Below, in pieces: positions 1-6,092 of a stretch of DNA of 8,966 bases. Within the stretch, counting starts at the first letter, position 1. Each line of letters begins with the position of its first letter. The notes beneath the pieces are model-generated. The model ran no database searches. It was not told the DNA's origin and saw only the letters and a list, made by a program, of their open reading frames with translations. Source of the DNA: Firmicutes bacterium UBA6418 (GTDB lineage: Bacteria > Bacillota > Clostridia > Peptostreptococcales > Anaerovoracaceae); assembly GCA_002439735.1 (NCBI GenBank), contig DJPG01000117.1:333-9298 (forward strand). The letters run 5' to 3'. The position numbers and the translations under genes are program-made.

Positions 1-116
1 GCAAACTGCCACTTCGGCGGCAGTTTATCCCGAAACAGCGCCTTGAGCAGGAGCAGCAGCGCGGCTGCCCCGGAGGCCGTCAAGGTCTGCAGTAAAAACG
101 CCCACAGATCAAACAT
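1..116 (-). CDS. M56 / BlaR1-like antirepressor metallopeptidase, N-terminal fragment (partial, runs off the left edge)
   Basis: Only the first 38 codons are present (MFDLWAFLLQTL...). They give one hydrophobic helix (about residues 4-25, with a run of five leucines) followed by a basic, proline-containing turn ending in LPPKWQF. This resembles the first membrane helix and cytoplasmic loop of BlaR1/MecR1-type M56 proteins. In that family an extracytoplasmic sensor activates a membrane zinc protease that leads to inactivation of the BlaI repressor; the HEXXH site and sensor domain would lie outside the window. The ATG is 3 bp after the stop of the BlaI-family gene, and its Shine-Dalgarno GGAGG (125-129) lies inside the last codons of that gene with an 8-nt spacing, so translation is probably coupled. 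The assignment rests mainly on this blaI-blaR gene order plus the short N-terminus, so I cannot tell whether a penicillin-binding sensor domain is present. Confidence 0.75.
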   Translation of the reverse strand, partial: MFDLWAFLLQTLTASGAAALLLLLKALFRDKLPPKWQF

Positions 117-119
117 CGG

Positions 120-482
120 CTACACCTCCATTTCGTCCAACAGTCTGCGCAGGCTCTCCCGCTCCTCAGGCGTGATCTTTTCTTCTTTCAAAAATGCGGC
201 AATCAGGTCTCCCGTGGAACCGCTGTACACACGCTCTACGAAGCTCCTGCGTTCCTGCTTCCGGCAGCTCTCCTGATCCGGCACCGCGCGATAGCGGTGC
301 GGCGCAGCAGCTTTATCGATCGCCACCAGCCCCTTCGCCTCCATGCGCGTCAGGTAAGTCAATACCGTATTGCGATTCCAGCCGGTCTCCGGCTGCAAAA
401 GCTGTACCAGTGTCCCCAATGCCGCGTCGTCTGTTTCCCAAAGCGCGCGTAATACCGTCCATTCTCGTTCCGATAGCTTCAT
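120..482 (-). CDS. BlaI/MecI/CopY-family winged-helix transcriptional repressor
   Basis: This is a 120-residue protein of the usual BlaI length. The N-terminus MKLSEREWTVLRALW is the typical first helix, and WNRNTVLTYLTRMEAKGLV (35-53) matches the recognition helix and wing entry, followed by HRYRAV (62-67). The C-terminal part (80-120, with LIAAFLKEE and ERESLRRLLDEM) fits the dimerization helices. It lacks CopY-type C-terminal CxC metal motifs and has only one Cys (73), so a BlaI/MecI role fits better than a copper repressor. I chose ATG 482 because GGGAGG lies 9 nt upstream; an in-frame GTG at 497 would sit inside the operator and has no ribosome site. It is co-transcribed with the downstream M56 gene, which should be its antirepressor. 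It probably represses its own promoter through the palindrome at 519-536. Other targets are unknown. Confidence 0.93.
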   Translation of the reverse strand: MKLSEREWTVLRALWETDDAALGTLVQLLQPETGWNRNTVLTYLTRMEAKGLVAIDKAAAPHRYRAVPDQESCRKQERRSFVERVYSGSTGDLIAAFLKEEKITPEERESLRRLLDEMEV

Positions 483-490
483 CTTCTGTC

Positions 491-508
491 CTCCCACAGT
501 TGTAGTAT
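491..508. promoter_or_regulatory. BlaI-type operator 2 (half-conserved copy)
   Basis: On the minus strand this segment begins ATACTACAACTGT, identical to the first 13 bases of operator 1, then diverges where it runs into the Shine-Dalgarno GGGAGG. Its centre is 28 bp from that of operator 1. One half-site is intact and the other is sacrificed to the ribosome site. It probably gives cooperative or secondary repressor binding just downstream of the transcription start. Confidence 0.6.
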
Positions 509-518
509 TGTTTTTTAT

Positions 519-536
519 ATACTACAACTGTAGTAT
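519..536. promoter_or_regulatory. BlaI-type operator 1 (perfect palindrome)
   Basis: The site reads ATACTACA-AC-TGTAGTAT, with perfect 8-bp arms and a 2-bp centre. It contains the TACA/TGTA core characteristic of BlaI/MecI operators and covers the spacer and -10 of the repressor gene's own promoter. Its position and symmetry make it a strong candidate for autoregulation. Confidence 0.8.
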
Positions 537-547
537 GTATTTGTCAA
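519..547 (-). promoter_or_regulatory. Promoter of the blaI-blaR1-like operon
   Basis: Reading the minus strand, a perfect TTGACA (-35) lies at 547-542 and TAGTAT (-10, 4 of 6) at 524-519, with a 17-bp spacer. The -10 and almost all of the spacer lie within the palindromic operator, so bound repressor would block RNA polymerase. The transcript would start near 512, leaving about 30 nt before the repressor ATG. Confidence 0.7.
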
Positions 548-580
548 CCCCTATTCTTTCATCGCAGGATCCACACCGAT

Positions 581-631
581 ACATGACACAGCAGGAGCGG
601 TCAAACGCTCCTGCTGTGTCATGTGTTTTTT
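581..631 (+). terminator. Strong intrinsic-terminator hairpin; the T-run faces the plus strand
   Basis: Perfect 19-bp arms (581-599 and 606-624) enclose a 6-nt loop (GTCAAA). On the plus strand the stem is followed by G and six T (626-631), a textbook terminator. The stem starts 15 bp past the carboxypeptidase stop on the minus strand, so it is the obvious 3' structure for that gene, but in that direction the T-run is replaced by ATCGGTG and the run of A precedes the stem. It may act in both directions, or mainly on plus-strand transcripts. Confidence 0.8.
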
Positions 632-638
632 GAGTGTC

Positions 639-1790
639 TTACTTACTGTTTGCCGCCTTGCGCGCGCCTTTCTGTTTACGGCGCAGCCACCGGGCAAAAA
701 TGATGATCGCTATAGCTGCAAGCGCGATGATTACCAGGATCATCGTGCGGTTCGATGACGGATAAACATCATGGATATTTTCGCTCGTAAGCCCATCCGT
801 CAACCGATACAGATTGATCGTATCGATGAAATCCCCCTGCAGGATTCTTCCGTCACCATTGTCCAGTTCTTCGCCGCCCATGGCAACCGAATAAAACACC
901 AGACCGTCCCGCTCCATGCATCCAGAAAAGCAATAGCCCGCGGCCGGTGTGGATCCGGTTTTTACACCGGTCATATAAGCACTGTAGGGGCTTTCGTAGC
1001 GATCATCCGGAAACTTGACGCGATTGGTGCTCTCGTACGTAAATCCGACATCCCGTACGTTGGATGGCGGGATCATGCCGGACTCAAAGCTGACACACTC
1101 CCGGAACTTGTCAAAGGACATCGCGTATTCACAGATTTTAACCATATCCGAAACGGTAGTAACATGTCCGTTCCCGCTCAATCCGGTTGGATCCGCGAAC
1201 TGCGTACTTTCGCATCCCAGACTTTTTGCTTTCTCATTCATCCGCTCTACGAATTTACCCATATCGCCGGACAGTTCAAAGGCAAAGGCGGTCGCTGCTT
1301 CATTGCCGGAAGGAATCAACAAATATTTCATGCAGTCTTCAAAGGAGATAATTTCTCCTTCCAGGAGATGACGCTGCGGCTCCATATAGCTGCAGTAATA
1401 CGGACTGACTGCGCGCTTGTCGACCGTGAGCGTGCCCTCCAACTGCGGATTCTCTTCCAGAACCAGAATCGCGGTCATGACCTTGGTCATGCTGGCAGGC
1501 GGAAGCTGCATATCTTCATTTTTGGCAAACAGAACGGTTCCTGTGGTTGCTTCATAGAGGATCGCTGCCTTACAGTGCGGCGCAAAATCGGTGTCTCCGG
1601 CTTTCAGGATTTTTCCGGCATCTGTGGTCGCATCCGCGCTCTGCTCCGGTGCGCTGCCAAATCCGTAGACTGTCGAAACGAGAATGACGCAAACGATCAT
1701 CGCAGCTGCGGCGAACAAGCGCCCGGTCTTCCCTCGTTTCTTTGCTTGATCCTTTCCCTGTTGTATAGGTTTCTTCCTTTGTTGTTTCAT
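639..1790 (-). CDS. D-alanyl-D-alanine carboxypeptidase, S11 family (DacF/DacB-type low-molecular-mass PBP)
   Basis: This 383-residue, membrane-anchored protein carries all three S11 motifs: SMTK (100-103, nucleophile Ser100), SGN (161-163) and KTG (277-279). Enzymes of this family remove the terminal D-Ala of peptidoglycan pentapeptides outside the membrane and are acylated by penicillins. A very basic N-terminus (1-24) precedes a hydrophobic signal/anchor helix (25-45). The S11 domain ends near 330. I see no PBP5_C-type beta domain; instead a transmembrane helix (350-366) and a tail rich in Lys and Arg close the protein. There are eight Cys in the external part (73, 133, 153, 193, 220, 232, 287, 291). 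I chose ATG 1790 for GGAG 6 nt upstream; ATG 1802 (387 residues) is nearly as good. It lies between the BlaI/M56 pair and a divergent LD-carboxypeptidase. No clear promoter was found upstream. Confidence 0.93.
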   Translation of the reverse strand: MKQQRKKPIQQGKDQAKKRGKTGRLFAAAAMIVCVILVSTVYGFGSAPEQSADATTDAGKILKAGDTDFAPHCKAAILYEATTGTVLFAKNEDMQLPPASMTKVMTAILVLEENPQLEGTLTVDKRAVSPYYCSYMEPQRHLLEGEIISFEDCMKYLLIPSGNEAATAFAFELSGDMGKFVERMNEKAKSLGCESTQFADPTGLSGNGHVTTVSDMVKICEYAMSFDKFRECVSFESGMIPPSNVRDVGFTYESTNRVKFPDDRYESPYSAYMTGVKTGSTPAAGYCFSGCMERDGLVFYSVAMGGEELDNGDGRILQGDFIDTINLYRLTDGLTSENIHDVYPSSNRTMILVIIALAAIAIIIFARWLRRKQKGARKAANSK

Positions 1791-1890
1791 GCTTCTCTCC
1801 ATTCCGCCTTCGAACGGCAATTTTACTTTGAAATGATGCAGCATAGACGCAGCATAAATTCAGATTTTCTTCCGTAGGCTTTCCTTCAAT

Positions 1891-1921
1891 CAAAATGGAG
1901 AGCAAAAAATATGCCATTTTG
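1891..1921. repeat. Inverted repeat upstream of the DD-carboxypeptidase gene
   Basis: CAAAATGG (1891-1898) and CCATTTTG (1914-1921) are perfect 8-bp arms separated by 15 bp. The element lies about 100 bp upstream of the carboxypeptidase start. It could be a regulator site or a leader hairpin; no matching regulator is recognised. Confidence 0.4.
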
Positions 1922-2140
1922 CGTCTCCCACAGAGTCCTCTCAAACTCCACTTTCCTTATTGCGCGTCTCTTTTTGACCGCTCGATAAATTGGATGTAAT
2001 CACATTAAAACCGGTTGGTTTAATTAAAAATTCGGGCACCCGCATCAAGAACCGACAGCATCACGGCAGCGCGCCTCTAAAACCAAAGAAAATCCATTTG
2101 GCATACTACTTGCTTGTATCTTACTACGCAATAAGTCAAC

Positions 2141-2164
2141 GCAAGCGTGTCCTACACGCTTTGC
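2141..2164 (+). other. Hairpin directly upstream of the LD-carboxypeptidase ribosome site
   Basis: AAGCGTG (2143-2149) pairs with CACGCTT around a 5-nt loop (TCCTA), and the flanking GC/GC bases extend the stem with a one-base bulge. It ends 5 nt before GGAGG. It has no T-run, so it is not a terminator; it may shape the ribosome-binding region or protect the 5' end. Confidence 0.45.
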
Positions 2165-2169
2165 TGAAT

Positions 2170-2191
2170 GGAGGTATAAAAAAGTCCTATG
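2170..2191 (+). promoter_or_regulatory. Ribosome-binding site with unusually long spacing (LD-carboxypeptidase)
   Basis: GGAGG (2170-2174) is separated from the ATG at 2189 by 14 nt, against the usual 5-9. No other start fits, because an in-frame TAA at 2177-2179 lies between them and no alternative start codon follows. Initiation may be weak, or the A-rich spacer may fold or be bound. Confidence 0.6.
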
Positions 2192-3121
2192 ATTTTCCCG
2201 AAAAAATTACAAAAAGGTGATACGATCGGTATAGTTTCTCCGAGCTCCCAGGTATCCGCAGAACGTGTGACACAAGCCGAAAAAGCGTTAAAAGGCCTTG
2301 GCTTTCAAGTCAAGCTTTCTGACAACCATGCTTGCTGCAAGGGCGGCTATATGGCCGGCGAGGAATCCGTGCGCGGCACATGGATCAACCGTATGTTTGC
2401 CGACCCGGAGGTCGACGCGATTTTTTGTATGCGAGGTGGGGACGGCGCCAACCGTATCATTGATTTTATTGATTTGGATGTCATACGCAGCAATCCTAAA
2501 ATTTTTGTCGGCTACAGCGATATTACCAGTCTACATCTTCTTTTTAATCAGGAATGTGACCTTGTAACCTTCCATGGTCCGATGGTCTCTTCCAACATCA
2601 TCGATCATTTTGACGCAGAAACCTCTGCAGCCCTCTTCGCCTCTCTGACGGACGATACTCCGACTTATGCGTACAAGGCGCCAAAAGGGATGGAGCTTCA
2701 AGTCGCTCGACACGGAAAAGCCGAGGGCCTTATGACTGGCGGCAATCTTACCGTCATGTGCAATGCGCTTGGTACGTTTTATGATATGGATACCAAGGAT
2801 AAAATTATCTTCATTGAGGAAATCGGCGGTCATATCGGGAATATGGATCGCTGCATTTATCAGCTCCGCAATGCCGGAAAGCTGGAAGACGCGGTTGGCA
2901 TCCTGCTCGGACAATTCACCGAATGTCGCTATGAAACAGAGCATTACGATATGGTAAACATTCTTTTGGAAGCAACGGCAGATCTGAACCTTCCGATTCT
3001 GTACAACGTCCAGTCCGGACATGGTTTCCCGATGATCAACCTGCCGATGCACGCAAACTGCAGAATGGACACAGAATCCAAAACCATTGTCTTCGATATG
3101 AACAACTCTGTTCCGGTCTAA
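2189..3121 (+). CDS. LD-carboxypeptidase, S66 family (LdcA/MccF type)
   Basis: This is a 310-residue cytoplasmic protein with no signal peptide, the usual S66 length. The N-terminus KGDTIGIVSPSS is the conserved opening strand. RGGDG (82-86) precedes the nucleophile Ser110 in GYSD (108-111); TGGNL (183-187), Glu210 in FIEEIGG and His278 in SGHG complete the predicted Ser-Glu-His triad. The spacing between these three residues agrees closely with Pseudomonas LdcA as I recall it. LdcA enzymes cut the L,D-bond before D-Ala4 of recycled tetrapeptides; the related MccF enzymes instead inactivate microcin C-like peptide-nucleotides. The neighbouring DD-carboxypeptidase and sensor pair favour a peptidoglycan role, but sequence alone does not separate the two. 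It is transcribed divergently from the DD-carboxypeptidase gene and convergently with secA. Confidence 0.93.
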   Translation: MIFPKKLQKGDTIGIVSPSSQVSAERVTQAEKALKGLGFQVKLSDNHACCKGGYMAGEESVRGTWINRMFADPEVDAIFCMRGGDGANRIIDFIDLDVIRSNPKIFVGYSDITSLHLLFNQECDLVTFHGPMVSSNIIDHFDAETSAALFASLTDDTPTYAYKAPKGMELQVARHGKAEGLMTGGNLTVMCNALGTFYDMDTKDKIIFIEEIGGHIGNMDRCIYQLRNAGKLEDAVGILLGQFTECRYETEHYDMVNILLEATADLNLPILYNVQSGHGFPMINLPMHANCRMDTESKTIVFDMNNSVPV

Positions 3122-3210
3122 GCGTGTGCACCGGAGCAGGATGGCAAGCACAGCGGCCTCCTGAGGTTCCGCAAGGAATCTCTTTTATAATTCCAACATA
3201 TTTGACAAAT

Positions 3211-3266
3211 GAGCAAGAGCCGATTCTTTATACGCTGTCATGGCATATAAAAACCGGCTCTTGCTC
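3211..3266. terminator. Bidirectional terminator-like hairpin between the LD-carboxypeptidase gene and secA
   Basis: Perfect 12-bp arms GAGCAAGAGCCG (3211-3222) and its complement (3255-3266) enclose 32 nt. Inside, a second 6-bp stem, TTTATA (3227-3232) with TATAAA (3246-3251), extends the hairpin across an internal loop. On the plus strand it is followed by a T-rich stretch (TCTTTCGTCC). On the minus strand it begins 16 bp after the secA stop. It probably separates the two convergent transcripts. Confidence 0.65.
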
Positions 3267-3281
3267 TCTTTCGTCCTTGTT

Positions 3282-6074
3282 TTACTGCTGCTGATCCTTG
3301 TTCATACAGCAGTTTTTGTACTTCTTGCCACTGCCGCATGGGCATGGGTCGTTTCTGCCGACTTTCGGCATTTCGCGTCGAAAGGTTTCCGGCTTGCGCG
3401 CATCCTCCGGTTTCGGAGCCGCCTGCGGCATCCGTCCGGAACCGCTGCCGACGGACGGACCTCTGCGCACCATCGGGTGGGAAGCCTCATCCTGATAATC
3501 GTCCTTGCGACCTTCTCCATCCGCGATGACCTTCTTTCTCTGCGCAGAGGTGTTGATCGTCACGCTGAAGCAATACCTTACCGTTTCCTCCCGAATATCG
3601 CCGATCATCTCCTCAAACATGTCGAAGCCTTCGTTGGCGTAAGCGACCGCCGGGTCGATGTGTCCCAGCGAGCGCAGACCGATACCCTGCTTCAACTCAT
3701 CCATGGCATCGATATGATCCATCCAGCGATTATCAACCACACGCAGCAGAATCATCTTTTCTATTTCCCGCATACGATCGGCGCCGATCTCAGCTTCTTT
3801 TTCATCATAAAGATGTTTGAAGATCTTTACAACGTCCGCTTCCAATCGTTCGGCATCTACACGCGAAAGCTCATCCTGCGTGTAGTGGATTCCGGTGAAG
3901 CGATCGGTCAGGCGCGCGAGATTTTTGTTGAGCAGATCGAAATCCCACTCTTCCGCAAACTTGCTGTCTACGGTGATCTGCAGCACGGTATTATGAATCA
4001 GATCCTCCATCATTTCCAGGATGTACTGCTTCAGATCTTCGCCAAACAGAACCCTGCGACGCTGATCGTAGATCACTTCTCTCTGCTTGTTCATAACGTT
4101 GTCGTACTGCAGCACATATTTACGAATTTCAAAGTTACGGCTCTCGACCTTTTTCTGTGCGTTCTCAATGGTCTTTGAAAGCATGCCTGCGGCAATCGGC
4201 TCATCCTGCATGCCGAAGCGTTCCATAATACCCTGTACGCGATCGCCGCCGAACAGGCGCATCAGATCGTCTTCCAGCGAAATGAAAAACTGGGTCTGAC
4301 CCGGGTCTCCCTGACGGCCGGAACGACCTCGCAACTGGTTATCGATACGACGGGACTCATGCCGTTCGGTACCGATAATGCACAGGCCGCCGAGCGCTCT
4401 GACTGCTTCCTGTTCCGCGGAGCGCTCTGCCTTATATTTGTCCAGCAATTCCTTGAATACTTCACGCGCGTGCAGAAGCTCCGGATCGTCGCTGGTCACA
4501 AAGCTGGTGGCGAAGGAAATCTGCTCGTCGGTAAATCCCTTAGCCTTCATTTCCTTTTTTGCTTCAAATTCCGGGTTGCCGCCCAGAATGATATCAGTAC
4601 CACGGCCGGCCATGTTGGTCGCGATGGTGACCGCGCCCAAGCGACCCGCCTCGGAAACGATCTCGGCTTCCTTTTCATGCTGCTTCGCGTTGAGGACGTT
4701 ATGCTTAATGCCGCGTTTTTTGAGCATATTACTCAGGCGCTCCGAGATCTCGATGGAGATCGTACCCACCAGTACCGGCTGCCCGGTCTCATGCACTTCC
4801 GCGATCCGATCGACGATCGCGTGGAACTTGGCAGGCTCTTTGGCAAAGATCGCGTCATCCAGATCTTCTCGGATAACCGGTTTGTTGGTCGGAATCACCA
4901 CAACATCCATATTGTAGATATCGCGGAATTCATCTTCCTCGGTCTTTGCCGTACCGGTCATACCGGCCAGCTTGTTGTACATTCTAAAATAGTTCTGCAG
5001 GGTGATCGTCGCCAGTGTCTTGGACTCGGAACGAACCAGTAGACCCTCCTTGGCTTCGATGGCCTGATGCAAACCGTTGCTGTATCTTCTGCCGAACATC
5101 AGTCGACCCGTAAATTCATCGACGATGACAATTTCGCCGTCCTTGACAATATAGTCGACATCCCGCTTCATGATCGCCTTTGCCTTGAGTGCTTCCACGA
5201 CGTGATGGTTGATCTCCATGTTTTCCGGATCACCGAAGTTCTCGATCTTGAAGAACGCTTCCGCCTTGGAAACGCCTTGATCGGTCAAGCTGACGCGCTT
5301 TTCCTTTTCTTCGATCGTATAGTCGGCGTCTTCGCCCTCGTACAGGGTATTGACGAATTTGTTCGCGATCCGGTAAAGATCCGTCGATTCGTCGCCCTGT
5401 CCGGAAATGATCAGCGGCGTTCTCGCTTCATCGATGAGGATGGAGTCGACCTCATCGATGATCGCATAGTTCAAATCCCGCTGCGTCAGCTGATCCTTGT
5501 AGATCACCATGTTGTCCCGCAGATAATCAAAACCGAATTCGTTGTTAGTGCCATATGTAATATCCGCCTGGTAAGCGGCTTTTCTCGTCTTGTCGGAAAT
5601 GCCGTGGATCACGCATCCGACCGTCAGCCCCAGGAAGGTATAGATCTTTCCCATCCACTCCGCGTCACGTTTTGCCAGATAATCGTTGACGGTGATAACA
5701 TGCACGCCTCTTCCTTCGAGCGCGTTCAGATAGGTCGGCAGCGTCGCGACCAGTGTCTTACCTTCACCGGTTTTCATTTCGGCGATCCGACCCTGATGCA
5801 GAACAATGCCACCGATGACCTGCACGCGGAAATGCTTCATACCGACGCTTCTCCATGCCGCTTCCCGGCAGACCGCGAAGGCTTCCGGCAGGATGTCATC
5901 CAGGCTCGCGCCGTTTGCGAGACGTTCCTTAAATTCCGGTGTCTTGGCTTTCAGTTCCTCATCGGTCAGGTTCGCCATCCGACCTTCCAGCGCCATGACC
6001 TGATCCGCGATTTTTTCTACTTTTTTGACTTCCTTGGTGTTGAGATCCCCAAAGATCTTTTCCATAAAACCCAT
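3282..6074 (-). CDS. secA: Protein translocase ATPase subunit SecA
   Basis: SecA is the motor that drives unfolded preproteins through SecYEG. This 930-residue copy is complete: the amphipathic N-terminus, Walker A MKTGEGKT (100-107), Walker B DEVD (207-210), preprotein cross-linking domain (about 226-370), the second nucleotide-binding domain with GRGTD (490-494), HESRR (572-576) and QLRGRSGRQGDPG (580-592), then helical scaffold and wing. The C-terminal SEC-C zinc motif CPCGSGKKYKNCC (911-923) uses Cys911, 913, 922 and 923, the usual SecB- and phospholipid-binding tail. Extra length relative to Bacillus comes partly from an insertion in NBD2 (about 505-558), common in Clostridia. The ATG at 6074 has a G-rich ribosome site (AGGGGA) 10 nt upstream. 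It follows the CNNM-family gene by 18 bp and is probably co-transcribed. prfB, often next to secA, is not present here. Confidence 0.99.
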   Translation of the reverse strand: MGFMEKIFGDLNTKEVKKVEKIADQVMALEGRMANLTDEELKAKTPEFKERLANGASLDDILPEAFAVCREAAWRSVGMKHFRVQVIGGIVLHQGRIAEMKTGEGKTLVATLPTYLNALEGRGVHVITVNDYLAKRDAEWMGKIYTFLGLTVGCVIHGISDKTRKAAYQADITYGTNNEFGFDYLRDNMVIYKDQLTQRDLNYAIIDEVDSILIDEARTPLIISGQGDESTDLYRIANKFVNTLYEGEDADYTIEEKEKRVSLTDQGVSKAEAFFKIENFGDPENMEINHHVVEALKAKAIMKRDVDYIVKDGEIVIVDEFTGRLMFGRRYSNGLHQAIEAKEGLLVRSESKTLATITLQNYFRMYNKLAGMTGTAKTEEDEFRDIYNMDVVVIPTNKPVIREDLDDAIFAKEPAKFHAIVDRIAEVHETGQPVLVGTISIEISERLSNMLKKRGIKHNVLNAKQHEKEAEIVSEAGRLGAVTIATNMAGRGTDIILGGNPEFEAKKEMKAKGFTDEQISFATSFVTSDDPELLHAREVFKELLDKYKAERSAEQEAVRALGGLCIIGTERHESRRIDNQLRGRSGRQGDPGQTQFFISLEDDLMRLFGGDRVQGIMERFGMQDEPIAAGMLSKTIENAQKKVESRNFEIRKYVLQYDNVMNKQREVIYDQRRRVLFGEDLKQYILEMMEDLIHNTVLQITVDSKFAEEWDFDLLNKNLARLTDRFTGIHYTQDELSRVDAERLEADVVKIFKHLYDEKEAEIGADRMREIEKMILLRVVDNRWMDHIDAMDELKQGIGLRSLGHIDPAVAYANEGFDMFEEMIGDIREETVRYCFSVTINTSAQRKKVIADGEGRKDDYQDEASHPMVRRGPSVGSGSGRMPQAAPKPEDARKPETFRREMPKVGRNDPCPCGSGKKYKNCCMNKDQQQ

Positions 6075-6092
6075 GCTGCAAAAGTCCCCTTT

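Larger units (their letters stand above)
1791..2188. other. Divergent intergenic region between the DD- and LD-carboxypeptidase genes
   Basis: About 400 bp, AT-richer than the genes, with no convincing coding sequence. It holds an inverted repeat at 1891-1921 on the carboxypeptidase side, a set of complementary AAACC/GGTTT segments at 2007-2086, two TACTAC motifs (2104-2109 and 2122-2127) and a hairpin just before the LD-carboxypeptidase ribosome site. Neither gene shows a good promoter. The best plus-strand candidate is TTGACC (1974-1979) with TGTAAT (1995-2000), but its spacer is only 15 bp. Confidence 0.5.

Noticed and set aside
120..482. CopY-type copper repressor
   Set aside because: The C-terminal CxC pairs needed for metal binding are absent, and the following gene is an M56-like sensor rather than a copper ATPase.
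483..497. Upstream GTG start (497) for the BlaI-family gene
   Set aside because: It lies inside operator 2 and before the GGGAGG ribosome site that serves ATG 482; family members start at the MKLSE-type sequence.
771..1877. A 368-codon open frame on the plus strand opposite the DD-carboxypeptidase
   Set aside because: The minus strand shows all three S11 motifs in order; the plus frame shows no domain and no initiation signal.
1570..1944. Possible 124-residue protein upstream of and overlapping the DD-carboxypeptidase start
   Set aside because: Most of it is an alternative frame of the carboxypeptidase N-terminus, with no recognisable features and no ribosome site of note.
1990..2220. Possible 76-residue leader protein before the LD-carboxypeptidase
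   Set aside because: No Shine-Dalgarno before its ATG, composition unlike a protein, and it overlaps the real start out of frame.
3202..3232. Plus-strand promoter in the secA / LD-carboxypeptidase gap
   Set aside because: A perfect TTGACA is present, but the only -10-like element (TTTATA, 3227-3232) is 19 bp away inside the terminator stem, and no gene follows on that strand.
3240..4178. A 312-codon plus-strand frame opposite the end of secA
   Set aside because: Antisense to the conserved SecA C-terminal region; its hydrophobic-looking start is an artefact of the terminator and SecA tail sequence.
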